Shown piece by piece: positions 26,002 through 35,194 of a stretch of DNA of 64,000 nt. Origin of the DNA: Woodsholea maritima DSM 17123. Lineage in GTDB: Bacteria; Pseudomonadota; Alphaproteobacteria; Caulobacterales; Maricaulaceae. Position 1 is the first letter of the stretch. Each line of letters opens with the position of its first letter. The position numbers and the translations under genes are program-made. The notes under the pieces are model-generated. The model ran no database searches. It had not been told where the DNA came from and saw only the letters and a list, made by a program, of their open reading frames with translations. The stretch spans positions 1 to 64,000 of the forward strand of contig NZ_KB908058.1 in the NCBI RefSeq assembly GCF_000382325.1. Reading direction: 5' to 3'.

Positions 26002-26640
26002 ATGACGCTCACCTTTGACGCTTTTTCTGCGCCCGTGCGCGAAACTTTAGTAAGGCTGCAGCGTGTTCTGGACCCCTTAGAGGGAGATTTGCGCGCGCGC
26101 TGGCGCGGGGATGGTGATTTAAACGGTGTGCGTGCGCCTTCCGGTCGCAGTTTGCGCCCCGCCGCCGTGCTGGCCCTTTTGATTGACCATGAAGACCATC
26201 TCAACATGGTGTTTACCCGGCGCGCCGATCACTTGCAGGCCCATGCCGGTCAGATCAGCTTTCCTGGTGGCCGTCAGAATGTGGGCCGTGAAACCTTGGC
26301 CGAATGTGCCTTGCGCGAAACGCAAGAGGAGATCGGCCTTCGCCCTGAAGCGATAACGGTGCTGGGCCGATTTGATCCTTATGAAACCTCTTCCGCTTTT
26401 CTGGTGACGCCCTTTGTGGGGGTTGCGAAAGCCGGTTTTGATCTGAACCCCGATCCTGGTGAAGTGGCCGAGGTCTTTGAAGTGCCGTTTGAATTTTTGA
26501 TGAGTGCGCGTAATCATAAACGCGAATCGCGTGAATTTCGCGGGGCACTGCGCCATTTCTACGCTATGCCCTATGAAGATCGCTATATCTGGGGCGCAAC
26601 AGCGGGCATGGTGAAAGCTTTGTCCGATCGCCTCGCTTAA
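26002..26640 (+). CDS. Nudix hydrolase, CoA-pyrophosphatase type
   Basis: This 212-residue Nudix protein resembles NudL-type CoA diphosphatases. The Nudix box is complete: GRQNVGRETLAECALRETQE followed by EIGL, directly after the typical SFPGG. A C-terminal PFVGV and EVAEVFEVPFEFLM fit this subfamily. The ATG is at 26002, one base after the DUF1285 stop; the longer frame upstream overlaps DUF1285. CoA is the likely substrate but is inferred from the subfamily. Confidence 0.9.
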   Translation: MTLTFDAFSAPVRETLVRLQRVLDPLEGDLRARWRGDGDLNGVRAPSGRSLRPAAVLALLIDHEDHLNMVFTRRADHLQAHAGQISFPGGRQNVGRETLAECALRETQEEIGLRPEAITVLGRFDPYETSSAFLVTPFVGVAKAGFDLNPDPGEVAEVFEVPFEFLMSARNHKRESREFRGALRHFYAMPYEDRYIWGATAGMVKALSDRLA

Positions 26641-26654
26641 ATTGAGGGTAGGCC

Positions 26655-26903
26655 ATGCAAAGAGTTTTATTCATTCAGCTTTTGGCGTTCGCCTTACCCT
26701 TTATCGCTTATATTGTGTGGCAGCGCGTGCGCCACATTCAAGGTAAGGCGGAGAAAACCCTGCCGGTTTGGCCGTTGATTTTTGCCGGTGCAGGCTTCTC
26801 GATTGTCACGCTTTTTGTGTTGTTGATCGTGACGATTGATCATCAACCTCATAGTTTCGAGCCTGCTCAGGGCTATTCGGACGTTGATCCGAAGGATTTA
26901 TGA
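26655..26903 (+). CDS. DUF6111 small membrane protein
   Basis: An 82-residue protein with two membrane helices (about 4-23 and 38-61) and the start VLFIQLLAFALPFIAYIVW. It fits the DUF6111 group, small alphaproteobacterial membrane proteins that sit between a CoA-pyrophosphatase gene and cca, exactly as here. Its stop overlaps the cca start (ATGA). Function unknown. Confidence 0.8.
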   Translation: MQRVLFIQLLAFALPFIAYIVWQRVRHIQGKAEKTLPVWPLIFAGAGFSIVTLFVLLIVTIDHQPHSFEPAQGYSDVDPKDL

Positions 26904-28171
26904 GACTCGATCCCGCTCAGCACGCCTGGATTATAGATCCGCGCGCCCAGCGGGTGATGACGGCGCTCAATGATGTGCGTCCAGACTGTGTGCGCTTTGT
27001 CGGCGGGTGCGTGCGCAATGCCTTGCGCGGGGCCCCGATCAAGGATCTTGATCTTGCCACCCAGCTGACCCCGCAAGCGAGCCTCGCTGCGCTGCAGGCG
27101 GCGGATATCAAAGTCATTCCCACCGGGATGGAGCATGGCACACTCACGGCGATTGTTGAAGGTGAGCCCTTTGAGGTGACGAGCCTGCGCCGTGATGTGG
27201 CCACGGATGGGCGCCGGGCCGTGGTGGCCTTCACCCAGGATTGGGCCGAGGATGCGGCGCGGCGTGATTTCTATCTCAATGCGCTCTATGTGGATGGCAC
27301 GGGCCAGCTTTATGATCCGCTGGGCGGGTATGAGGATGCGCTGGCCGGGCGAATCCGCTTTATTGGCGATGCCGAGACGCGAATTCGCGAGGATTATTTG
27401 CGAATTTTCCGCTTTTATCGCTTTCAGGCCTGTTATGGCGAAGGCGATCTCGACCGCGTGGGCCAGGCGGCCTGCACCGCGCTAGCCGGGGGCGTTAAAA
27501 CCCTCTCGCGTGAGCGTATCTGGAGCGAGGTGAAAGCGCTGTTGAGCGCGCCCGATCCCCTTTTGGCCCTGAAAGGTGTAGAGCGCAGCACAATTCTTGA
27601 GCAAGTCTTAACGCAAGGGCTCGACTTTAACGCTTTGTTCGGCATAATTAAGCGCGAGAGTGATGTGGGACTTTCGCCAGATCCGCTTGTGCGTCTGGCG
27701 GCACTTGTAAGAGGAAGGTGTCTTCGGACACATTGGGATGCGGTGAGCGCGATAAACCAAGCCTTTAGACCGTCCAAGACGGAAGAGGCCCGCTTGAGCG
27801 CGGCTCTAACCCCCCCCTCATGGGATTGGGGCGGGGAGAGCGCGTCGATTCGCGCGGCGGCCTATCGCGAGGGCGCAGAGGCGGTTTCTGATCAGATGCG
27901 CCTGGCCGTCTTGGATCATGATCAGGCTGATACCCCCTGGATGATGCGCGCGCTTCACGATCTGGAGCATTGGTTGAAGCCGGGCCTGCCGGTAACGGGT
28001 GGGGATCTCATCGCGCTGGGTGTGGCTCCGGGGCCGCAGCTGGGAGAGATTTTAGCCGCCTTAGAGGCGCAATGGATCGCCTCTGACTTTACATTGACGC
28101 GTGATCGCTTACTCAACCGTGTTCGCGATATGCGCCAAACTGAGGGGGAGGGCGACGATGAGCGTCATTGA
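26900..28171 (+). CDS. cca: CCA tRNA nucleotidyltransferase
   Basis: This 423-residue class-II nucleotidyltransferase adds or repairs the CCA end of tRNAs; related members are poly(A) polymerases. The polymerase core shows RFVGGCVRNALRG, the catalytic Asp pair KDLDLAT, EHGTLTAI, FEVTSLRRDV and RRDFYLNALYVD, then the primer-binding RIREDYLRIFRFYRF. It starts by a 4-base overlap with DUF6111 and overlaps the next gene by 14 bases. Separation from PcnB is by general resemblance to alphaproteobacterial Cca proteins. Confidence 0.88.
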   Translation: MRLDPAQHAWIIDPRAQRVMTALNDVRPDCVRFVGGCVRNALRGAPIKDLDLATQLTPQASLAALQAADIKVIPTGMEHGTLTAIVEGEPFEVTSLRRDVATDGRRAVVAFTQDWAEDAARRDFYLNALYVDGTGQLYDPLGGYEDALAGRIRFIGDAETRIREDYLRIFRFYRFQACYGEGDLDRVGQAACTALAGGVKTLSRERIWSEVKALLSAPDPLLALKGVERSTILEQVLTQGLDFNALFGIIKRESDVGLSPDPLVRLAALVRGRCLRTHWDAVSAINQAFRPSKTEEARLSAALTPPSWDWGGESASIRAAAYREGAEAVSDQMRLAVLDHDQADTPWMMRALHDLEHWLKPGLPVTGGDLIALGVAPGPQLGEILAALEAQWIASDFTLTRDRLLNRVRDMRQTEGEGDDERH

Positions 28172-29657
28172 TGTCTTTTCCCGGCGTTATTATGCGCGTT
28201 TGCATTGTGGTCTCTTCGATGATGACCTGCATCTGCACGATTATACGCGCCTTCAAGAACAGGCTGAGCGGATCCGCGAAACCCCGCCTGAGATTGAAAA
28301 TCGCCACATTGATGAAGAGCTGAAACTGCGCCAACAGGTCCGTGTGGCTTGGGAAGCGGCCAATGAAACCCGCAAAGTGCGCGATCTGCCGCGCCGCGCG
28401 CGTGAGACTTTGGCCGATGTCTATCTGCAAAACAGCGATCCTCTGGTGGATTTGGCCCGCGCCGATATCGACTGGATCTGGGGTGTTGACGGCCAAGCCC
28501 CGCAGACCAGCCCCGTCATGGGGCAGAAATTCGGCTTTGCCGCGCGCGTTTTCATTTTTGACTTCATCGAGGCCTTCTTCGATCTCCTGCCCTCGGATGA
28601 GCAGCTGGAGTTTTCGCGCGATCTTAATTCTCGCCTGCAACAGGGGGCTTCGCGCTGGTATTTCCAGCTGGGCCGCTGGCTGCGCGATGACTGGCCGCGT
28701 GAACGCGATGGCCAGTTCGATCACATTTTGTTTGGCCTGCGCCGTCAGGCCAATATCGCGGCGCTGCGCCATGTCAACGCCGCTGAGGAATTTGACGGCG
28801 ATGACGCGCAATATGACGATCGCGTCCAAGAAGCCCAGTATCAGGCCGCCCAGGCCGCTGAGGCGCTGCGCGATGCGGCCTATAATCTGTGGACGGCGGA
28901 CCGGCTTCTCAATTCGGATCTGATGGCCGCCAAAGTGCGCCATAAAGAAGCAATCAAGCTGGCGCGTGCGGCCTTTGATTCCTGTGTGGCTTATTTCGGT
29001 GGCCCGGTGATGGGGCCGTTTGTGAAGCCCAAAGCGCCGCAAGTGATCGCTAGCTTCTTTGGCTCGCGCGAACTGGATGAGGAAGAGGTCGAGCAGGCCT
29101 CCGCCAAGATGACCGGGGTGTTGCGTCCTGAAGCGGCCGCGCTGCGCTTAAAACAACTCGGTGAGCATCTTCTCAGCCATGAGAATAGCGAAGAACGTGC
29201 GCTTCTCTTGCGCCGGGTGCCCATGGCGGAATTCTTTGCGCGTCTGATCATTTTTGGTCCCTCCAAAAAGGAAGTCAGCCAATATTCCTTTGCGACCCGC
29301 GCCCATCTGGGTGTTAACTCGCAAGGTCTGTCTCATGGCGATGGCCGGGTGGAATTGGATGTCGAAGACGCCAATACCGCGCGTCTGGCCGTCGATATGC
29401 TGGCGCAACTCTGTCTGTTCTCGACCGGTGGTGATGGTGAGGAGGATGAGGTTCAGAAAGTCTCTGGTCCGGATCTCTTCACGGTAAATCATCTTCATCC
29501 GCGCGCTGCTGATTTTGAGCGTGAACGCAAATGGCAGGCAATCCGTCATTGGACCTTGGCCAGTATCGGCGTGATCACGATCTTCGCCGCTGGGGCGCTC
29601 TTGGGCGCGGGCCTCGCCGGGCAATCCCTCTTCGGTGTGATTTCCGGCTGGTTTTAA
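28158..29657 (+). CDS. Unknown 499-aa protein with C-terminal anchor
   Basis: I do not recognise a family. The protein is mostly helical and charged, with repeated RR and acidic patches, and has one C-terminal membrane helix (ASIGVITIFAAGALLGAGLAG), so it is probably tail-anchored with a large cytoplasmic part. Notable stretches are DIDWIWGVDGQAPQTSPVMGQ, FDFIEAFFDLLPSDEQLEF and FFARLIIFGPSKKEVSQYSF. The ATG at 28158 lies within the last codons of cca, suggesting translational coupling. Codon use resembles neighbours. It ends at a repeat island. Confidence 0.7.
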   Translation: MSVIDVFSRRYYARLHCGLFDDDLHLHDYTRLQEQAERIRETPPEIENRHIDEELKLRQQVRVAWEAANETRKVRDLPRRARETLADVYLQNSDPLVDLARADIDWIWGVDGQAPQTSPVMGQKFGFAARVFIFDFIEAFFDLLPSDEQLEFSRDLNSRLQQGASRWYFQLGRWLRDDWPRERDGQFDHILFGLRRQANIAALRHVNAAEEFDGDDAQYDDRVQEAQYQAAQAAEALRDAAYNLWTADRLLNSDLMAAKVRHKEAIKLARAAFDSCVAYFGGPVMGPFVKPKAPQVIASFFGSRELDEEEVEQASAKMTGVLRPEAAALRLKQLGEHLLSHENSEERALLLRRVPMAEFFARLIIFGPSKKEVSQYSFATRAHLGVNSQGLSHGDGRVELDVEDANTARLAVDMLAQLCLFSTGGDGEEDEVQKVSGPDLFTVNHLHPRAADFERERKWQAIRHWTLASIGVITIFAAGALLGAGLAGQSLFGVISGWF

Positions 29658-29679
29658 GGCATCCGCTTAAAGTGGTTAA

Positions 29680-31175
29680 TGTCACCCCAAACTTGATCCG
29701 GGGTCCATGTCGCGCGGGTAGAGCAAGGTTCTGACCGGCCAGAATAATCGTCATGCTCACGCCATGGATGCCAGATCACGTCTGGCATGACAGAAATCAA
29801 AACTGTCATCCCGGCCTTGAGCCGGGATCTATCTGCCATAATGGCAAGCTCAATGGATCCCGGGTCGCACTACGTTTGCCCGGGATGACAAGTCTTGGTC
29901 TAAGTTCATGCTTTGCTGAAAGGATATGAAGTTTGGATCCCGGATCTCACATGCGTTTGTCCGGGAACCCGGTTGAGAGTTGCCTCTACGCGGCCCCGGA
30001 CTTGATCCGGGGTCCATCGACCCTAGAGGGGTCGCAAGCGCGAACCCCCTCAAGTAGGCGATAGTCGGTAGGGCATTGAAGAAGTGTCCGCCCCCAGCGG
30101 AGCGAGGATTAATCAAAAAAACTGTCATCCCGGCCTTGAGCCGGGATCTATGAACATTGATGGCAAACTCAATAGATCCCGGGTCGCACTCCGTTTGCCC
30201 GGGATGACAAGTTTTGGTCTAAGTTTATGCTTTGCTGTGAGGATATGAAGTTTGGATCCCGGATCTCACATGAGTTCGTCCGGGAACCCGGTTGAGAGAG
30301 TTGCCTCTACGCGGCCCCGGACTTGATCCGGGGTCCATCGACCCCAGAGGGGTCGCAAGCGCGAACGCGCGTCCGCTGCGAAGCGAGGATACAACACACA
30401 ACGCCCCCTCCGGCCTTTCAGGCCACCTCCCCCGTAAACAGGGGAGGACATATCGGGCGATCAGCCCGCAAGGACGACCGCCCTCAACTAGGCGACAGCC
30501 GGTAGGGCATTGAAGAAGTGCGCGCCCGCAGCGAAGCGAGGAAACTTAAAGAAAAAATGTCATCCCCGACTTGATCGGGGATCTATTGAGCGTGATGGCC
30601 ATCGGCACAGACACCGGAGGTCCGCTAACGCTTCTTCGGGATGGCAGGTCTTGTTTTAGTTTATGCTTTGCTGAGAGGATATGAAGTTTGGATCCCGGAT
30701 CTCACTATCGTTCGTCCGGGAACCTGGTTGAGAGAGTTGCCTCTGCGCGGCCCCGGACTTGATCCGGGGTCCATCGACCCCAGAGGGGTCGCAAGCGCGA
30801 ACGCGCGTCCGCAGCGAAGCGAGGATACAACACACAACGCCCCCTCCGGTCCTAGCGGACCACCTCCCCCGCTTCGCAGGGGAGGACATAACGGGCGATC
30901 AACCCGCAAGGTCAACCGCCCTCAAATAGCCGACAGCCGGTAGGGCATTGAAGAAGTGCGCGCCCGCAGCGAAGCGAGGAAACTTAAAGAAAAAATGTCA
31001 TCCCCGACTTGATCGGGGATCTATTGAGCGTGATGGCCATGTTTATAGATCCCGGATGTACGCTAACGCTTCTTCGGGATGGCAGGTCTTGTTTTAGTCT
31101 ATGCTTTGCTGAGGGGATATGAAGTTTGGATCCCGGGTCGCACTATCGTTTGCCCGGGATGACAGGTTTTTTGAT
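29680..31175. repeat. Largest repeat island, with tandem ~437-bp blocks
   Basis: About 1.5 kb without a gene. It contains many CTTGA-loop palindromes (for example 29994-30012, CCCCGGA/TCCGGGG), GTCGCACTACGTTTGCCCGGG and GATCTCAC...GTTCGTCCGGG hairpins, and GGCC/CTCCCC double hairpins. The landmark GGATATGAAGTTTGGATCCC recurs near 30241, 30677 and 31114, a period of 436-438, so a composite block has been duplicated in tandem. Open frames here carry the same repeat-derived peptides and are not genes. Confidence 0.85.
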
Positions 31176-31184
31176 CCTAAACCC

Positions 31185-32072
31185 TTAAGGCCATTTCGCT
31201 TCTGGCGGCATGGAGGAGAGGATTGAGGTCACATTGCCCCCCGTTTCCAGGCCAAACTTTGTTCCGCGATCATAAAGCAGATTAAATTCGGCATAGCGCC
31301 CGCGCTGGACCAATTGTTCTTCGCGGTCTTTCTCGCTCCAGGCCTGATGCATGCGCTTGCGCACGATCGGCGGATAAGCGCTTAAAAAGGCTTCGCCAAC
31401 GGCCTTGGTGAAGTCGAAATCGGCCTGCCAATCGCCGGTGTCGAGATGGTCATAGAAAATCCCGCCCGTACCGCGCGGCTCATTGCGGTGTTTGAGCCAG
31501 AAATACTCATCACACCAGGCTGAGTAGCGCTCATAATCGCCTGAGCCATGCTTGTCACAGGCCGCTTTGGCCGCAGCGTGGAAGTGGCGGGTGTCTTCAT
31601 ACTCGCGATCACGCTGATAGCGCTGGGTCGGGTTGAGATCCATGCCGCCGCCAAACCAGTGCAAAGTCGTCGTGATGAAGCGGGTATTCATGTGCACGGC
31701 GGGGATGTGCGGGTTCTTCATGTGCGCAATCAAAGAAATACCGGTCGCAAAGAAGCGCCGGTCATCCTCAGCGCCGCGTACGCGCTTGGAAAACTCAGAT
31801 GTGAACTCGCCATAAACGGTTGAAACATGCACACCGACTTTTTCAAATAGCCGCCCATGCATCAGGCCCATCACGCCGCCGCCCAAATCTTCGCCGTTTT
31901 CACCGCGCTGCCAGGGGGTCAGCTCAAATCGGCCAGGCGTACCGGGATAAAGATCATCAGGGGCTTCATCTTCTAAGGCTTCGAAGGCCCCGGTGATACG
32001 ATCGCGCAGGGCCTCAAACCAGGCTTTAGCGGCGCTGCGGTGGGCAATCTGGTCATCAGAAGAAGGGGTCAT
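31185..32072 (-). CDS. hemF: HemF, oxygen-dependent coproporphyrinogen III oxidase
   Basis: HemF converts coproporphyrinogen III to protoporphyrinogen IX with oxygen in haem synthesis. The 295-residue protein carries the family blocks ENGEDLGGGVMG, VHMNTRFITT, WFGGGMDLNP and RRGRYAEFNLLYDRGT-like VQRGRYAEFNLLYDRGTKFG near the C-terminus. The ATG at 32072 removes an unlikely N-terminal extension. It stands alone between a repeat island and the divergent TPR-sulfotransferase gene. Confidence 0.95.
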   Translation of the reverse strand: MTPSSDDQIAHRSAAKAWFEALRDRITGAFEALEDEAPDDLYPGTPGRFELTPWQRGENGEDLGGGVMGLMHGRLFEKVGVHVSTVYGEFTSEFSKRVRGAEDDRRFFATGISLIAHMKNPHIPAVHMNTRFITTTLHWFGGGMDLNPTQRYQRDREYEDTRHFHAAAKAACDKHGSGDYERYSAWCDEYFWLKHRNEPRGTGGIFYDHLDTGDWQADFDFTKAVGEAFLSAYPPIVRKRMHQAWSEKDREEQLVQRGRYAEFNLLYDRGTKFGLETGGNVTSILSSMPPEAKWP

Positions 32073-32248
32073 GAAACTCAACCGGATGAGAATGAAGCAG
32101 GAAGAAAGATAGCTAACGGGCAATGCAAAGAAGGGCAAGTGTGCGTGCATCTGCGACCAATTACAGTGAAATTCAATTGGCGACTTTGCAAGGCGTTCCG
32201 GCTTGAGTAGGGTCCGCGCTTAATTTTGTCCTAACGAATGACGTGACC

Positions 32249-33682
32249 ATGTCTGATGCACCTTTGAATGCCCTTCGTGAAGCCATGAAGCTTGAGGATT
32301 TGCTGGCCGTCTCGCAAGAGGCGCGCAAAGTCTTGAAAGCCAATCCGAACCTAGGGGCAGGTTGGGGTGAAGTTGTCGCGCTGGCCGATAATGCCAGTGA
32401 TTATCTGGCCGCCAAGCGTGCGGCGGAACAATTGACGCAGGCCCTGCCCAATGACCCATCGTCTTGGATCTGGCTGGCCGAAACCACGGCAAAATGCGGT
32501 GATATCGAAGAGGCAATCAAAATCATTGAGCGCCTGCGTGCAGGCAGTCCCGAGGATCCCGCCTTGATGCGTCGTCTTGGCCGTTTGAGCCTGGAAGCGG
32601 GCCTTAAGGATGAAGCCGCACAGTATTTTACCCAGTCCATCCAGTATGAGTTTCAATCGGCTTTGGCGTGGGAAGGCTTGGCGGAAGCCAAAACCTTTGC
32701 CGCGGGTGATGAGCAATTGATGCAGTTGGAAAATCTGCGGATTTCCCAGACCGAAAAGACCCCCTCCAACCAGCGCGGTATCGTGTCTTATGCCTTGGCC
32801 AAAGCCTATGAGGATATGGGGGAGTACGAAGTCAGCGCACGCCGGGTGTCTGAAGGGGCCGCCTTTTATCGCGACAGTGCGCCCTTTGATGTGGCGCGCC
32901 ATGAATTTGGCTGCAATCACCTGCTGCGCACCTATGATGAGAGCTTCGTCGATATCAATGAAGAAGCGGGCCTGGTCGACCCGCGCCCGATCTTCATTCT
33001 GGGCGCACCGGCCTGCGGCGTGACATGGCTGACGCAAGTTCTGGGCGCGCATGAGGAAACGGCGCGCCTGGATCGGCGCAATGGCCTGTTCTGGCTGGCG
33101 GCCTCCCCCTTGGGTGATCAAACCCGCGAAGATCTTCATCATGTTCTGGTCACAAATGAAGAAGAAAACGCCCTGACGCGCGTGGGCCAAGCCTATATGC
33201 AGCTGGTCGACGAGCTGAACCCGCAAGGGTATAAGCGCGTGATTGATTCGTCCTCTCTGGGCGAGATGGCTGCGGGCGCCGCAGGGCTCGCGCTCCCTGC
33301 CGCACGCTTTATTCGCATTAAACGCGATCCGCGCGATGCGGCGTGGGCGATTTTTAAGCGCCGCTTCCGCCATGGCCGCAACTGGTCTTATCACCCAGAT
33401 GATATTGCCCGTGTTCTGGTCTGCCATAATAAATTGATGGACCGCTGGGCCGCGCTGTTCCCGGATCGTTATCTGACCGTGAATTATGAGGATCTGGCGC
33501 GTCGCACCGAAGATGAAGTGCGCCGGATCGCCTTCTTCGCCGGGGTGGATGGCGAAGCGGCCGTGGCCGCATCCTGGACCGGGGAAGGGCTGTTTAAAAC
33601 CGATCCCGTCGGCGTGCATCAGCGCGCGGGCAGCCGTTATGACCTTATCGAAGGCGCGTTGGAGCGGGCAGGGCTGATTTAA
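32249..33682 (+). CDS. TPR protein with sulfotransferase-like domain
   Basis: The 477-residue product starts with tetratricopeptide-like helices (residues 1 to about 230, for example WIWLAETTAKCGDIEEAIKI and ALMRRLGRLSLEAGLKDEA) and ends with a sulfotransferase-like domain. The first nucleotide-binding loop, normally close to PRSGTT, reads ILGAPACGVTWLTQVLG, which keeps the fold pattern but loses the Arg and the second Ser/Thr pair. The 3'-phosphate region RFIRIKRDPRDAAWAIFKRRF is well kept. It may be a true PAPS sulfotransferase with a variant loop or a catalytically changed relative. No neighbour suggests the substrate. Confidence 0.8.
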   Translation: MSDAPLNALREAMKLEDLLAVSQEARKVLKANPNLGAGWGEVVALADNASDYLAAKRAAEQLTQALPNDPSSWIWLAETTAKCGDIEEAIKIIERLRAGSPEDPALMRRLGRLSLEAGLKDEAAQYFTQSIQYEFQSALAWEGLAEAKTFAAGDEQLMQLENLRISQTEKTPSNQRGIVSYALAKAYEDMGEYEVSARRVSEGAAFYRDSAPFDVARHEFGCNHLLRTYDESFVDINEEAGLVDPRPIFILGAPACGVTWLTQVLGAHEETARLDRRNGLFWLAASPLGDQTREDLHHVLVTNEEENALTRVGQAYMQLVDELNPQGYKRVIDSSSLGEMAAGAAGLALPAARFIRIKRDPRDAAWAIFKRRFRHGRNWSYHPDDIARVLVCHNKLMDRWAALFPDRYLTVNYEDLARRTEDEVRRIAFFAGVDGEAAVAASWTGEGLFKTDPVGVHQRAGSRYDLIEGALERAGLI

Positions 33683-33739
33683 GCTCTCACTTGATGATCA
33701 TTAGTCATGTTCTCTGGCTCTCACTTGACTGCCAGAAAC

Positions 33740-33850
33740 CTACATGTTGCTGAAATAATTAACAGCCGTAAGTGCGACGATAAGCGAACACGGTATGACA
33801 ACCAAGCTAAAGAGGAAGATGGATCGCCATTGTTTTTTTGGGTGCTCCAT
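33740..33850 (-). CDS. 36-aa single-span membrane peptide
   Basis: A short frame of 36 residues with one membrane helix (IFLFSLVVIPCSLIVALTAV, residues 11-30) and a basic N-terminus HPKKQWRS, giving a cytoplasmic N-terminus. An excellent AAAGGAG lies six bases before the ATG, which is the main reason to call it. The arrangement FLF..VV..P...VA resembles NapE/TorE-type small proteins, but that similarity is weak. It lies downstream of trmL on the same strand. Confidence 0.5.
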   Translation of the reverse strand: MEHPKKQWRSIFLFSLVVIPCSLIVALTAVNYFSNM

Positions 33851-33921
33851 GGACGACTCCTTTAGGGTGCAAATTTCCCTGAAAAGGATATCTTAAAGTC
33901 GTCTCCCCGACAAGAGTTGAG

Positions 33922-34386
33922 TTAAACCATCTGCGCCCCGGTAAAGCCCTGGCTGGCGGCGTGGCCAAGACCGATGGCGGCGGCGGTGACAATATTGAGC
34001 GAGCGTGTGCCCCCGGCGGTGGGAATCACGACGCGTTGATGGGCGGCTTCGTGAACGTCTTGGGGCACGCCCGCGCTTTCAGAGCCCATCAGCAAACAAT
34101 CATTTTCTTCAAATTTGAACGACCAGAGCGGATCTGCGCCCTTGGTAGTCATCAACACGATGCGGCTCTTCGTCTCAGTCATGTGTTGAAAAAAAGCAGT
34201 GAAACTGGCGTGCCGATTGACGGTGCAATGGGCCTGATAATCCATGGCAGCCTTACGGATTCCTTTGTCAGACAAGGCAAAGGCGCAGGGCTCGATAATG
34301 TCCAGGGCAAGGCCAAAGCAGGCGCACAGGCGCATAGCGGCCCCAACATTTTGCGGAATATCTGGTTGAAAAAAAGCGACTCGCAT
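33922..34386 (-). CDS. trmL: TrmL, tRNA (cytidine34-2'-O)-methyltransferase
   Basis: This is a 154-residue SPOUT methyltransferase that modifies wobble position 34 of leucine tRNAs. Length and motifs fit TrmL: PDIPQNVGAAMRLCACFG at the start, MDYQAH, LLMGSESAGVP and the knot motif RSLNIVTAAAIGLGHA. It is divergent from the cytochrome bc1 operon with 178 bases between the starts. Confidence 0.93.
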   Translation of the reverse strand: MRVAFFQPDIPQNVGAAMRLCACFGLALDIIEPCAFALSDKGIRKAAMDYQAHCTVNRHASFTAFFQHMTETKSRIVLMTTKGADPLWSFKFEENDCLLMGSESAGVPQDVHEAAHQRVVIPTAGGTRSLNIVTAAAIGLGHAASQGFTGAQMV

Positions 34387-34564
34387 TTTAATCCGCTCTC
34401 CTTGAAGGGCTGGGTGCTGTCAAGAGGTGCGTCAACGCGGCGCACACGCTATGACTAGCGCTGAGCTATCTTTTCATTTGAGCGCCATCCTGGCGCAAGC
34501 AGTTCAAGCATCTGCTCCCTTTGCTTGGCAGATGCATCACACATAGGATGCGAGAGGTCGACGC

Positions 34565-35182
34565 GTGACGGACGTGAACCCTTCGCCCGAGGGACATGGG
34601 CAAGAGCCTTCCCGGCGGGATTTCATCTACATCGCTGCAGGCGGCGCAGCCGCAATCGGCGGTGCTTTCCTTCTTTGGCCATTCATCGATCAGATGAACC
34701 CGGCGGCTGATACCCTGGCGGTATCAACGACCGAGGTGAACCTGGCCGATGTCGCTGAAGGTGAACAGCTCACCGTGATGTATCAGGGCAAGCCCACATT
34801 CGTGCGTCACCGTACGGCTGAGGAAGTTGCTGCAGCACGCGAAACCGGCCCGAACCAAATTCCAGACGGCGATTCACGCAATCTGAACCTGGTAGAGGGC
34901 TCTGATGCCACCGACCAGCACCGCTCGGCTATGGCCGCCGGTGTGCGCGACGGGGTTGAGGTGGATGCCACCTTGCGTGAGCGCTTCATCATCATGCTGG
35001 CCAACTGTACGCACCTGGGCTGCGTGCCAGTCGGTCAATCTGGCGATTACCATGGCTGGTATTGCCCCTGCCATGGCTCGCACTATGATACCGCAGGCCG
35101 GATCCGTCGTGGGCCTGCGCCTGAGAACCTTCACATCCCGCCGTACACCTTCCTGTCCGGCACCACCATTCGTATCGGGTAA
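34565..35182 (+). CDS. petA: Rieske iron-sulfur subunit of cytochrome bc1
   Basis: This is the ubiquinol-cytochrome c reductase Rieske protein, 205 residues. It has a twin-arginine signal-anchor (SRRDFIYIAAGGAAAIGGAFLL) and the 2Fe-2S motifs CTHLGC and CPCHGS. The start is a GTG at 34565 with GAGAGG upstream. It leads the petABC operon; 12 bases separate it from petB. It takes electrons from quinol and passes them to cytochrome c1. Confidence 0.95.
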   Translation: MTDVNPSPEGHGQEPSRRDFIYIAAGGAAAIGGAFLLWPFIDQMNPAADTLAVSTTEVNLADVAEGEQLTVMYQGKPTFVRHRTAEEVAAARETGPNQIPDGDSRNLNLVEGSDATDQHRSAMAAGVRDGVEVDATLRERFIIMLANCTHLGCVPVGQSGDYHGWYCPCHGSHYDTAGRIRRGPAPENLHIPPYTFLSGTTIRIG

Positions 35183-35194
35183 AGGGGGCATTTG

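Noticed and set aside
28113-29042. Long antisense open frame opposite the 499-aa gene
   Set aside because: Composition typical of a shadow frame; the plus strand has coupling to cca and a clear membrane helix.
30230-31180. Tandem repeats that could be taken for a CRISPR array
   Set aside because: Periods are 346-438 bases, no short regular spacers, and no cas genes nearby.
32351-33619. Long antisense open frame (422 codons) opposite the TPR-sulfotransferase gene
   Set aside because: Mirror frame of a GC-rich gene; lacks recognisable motifs or a ribosome site.
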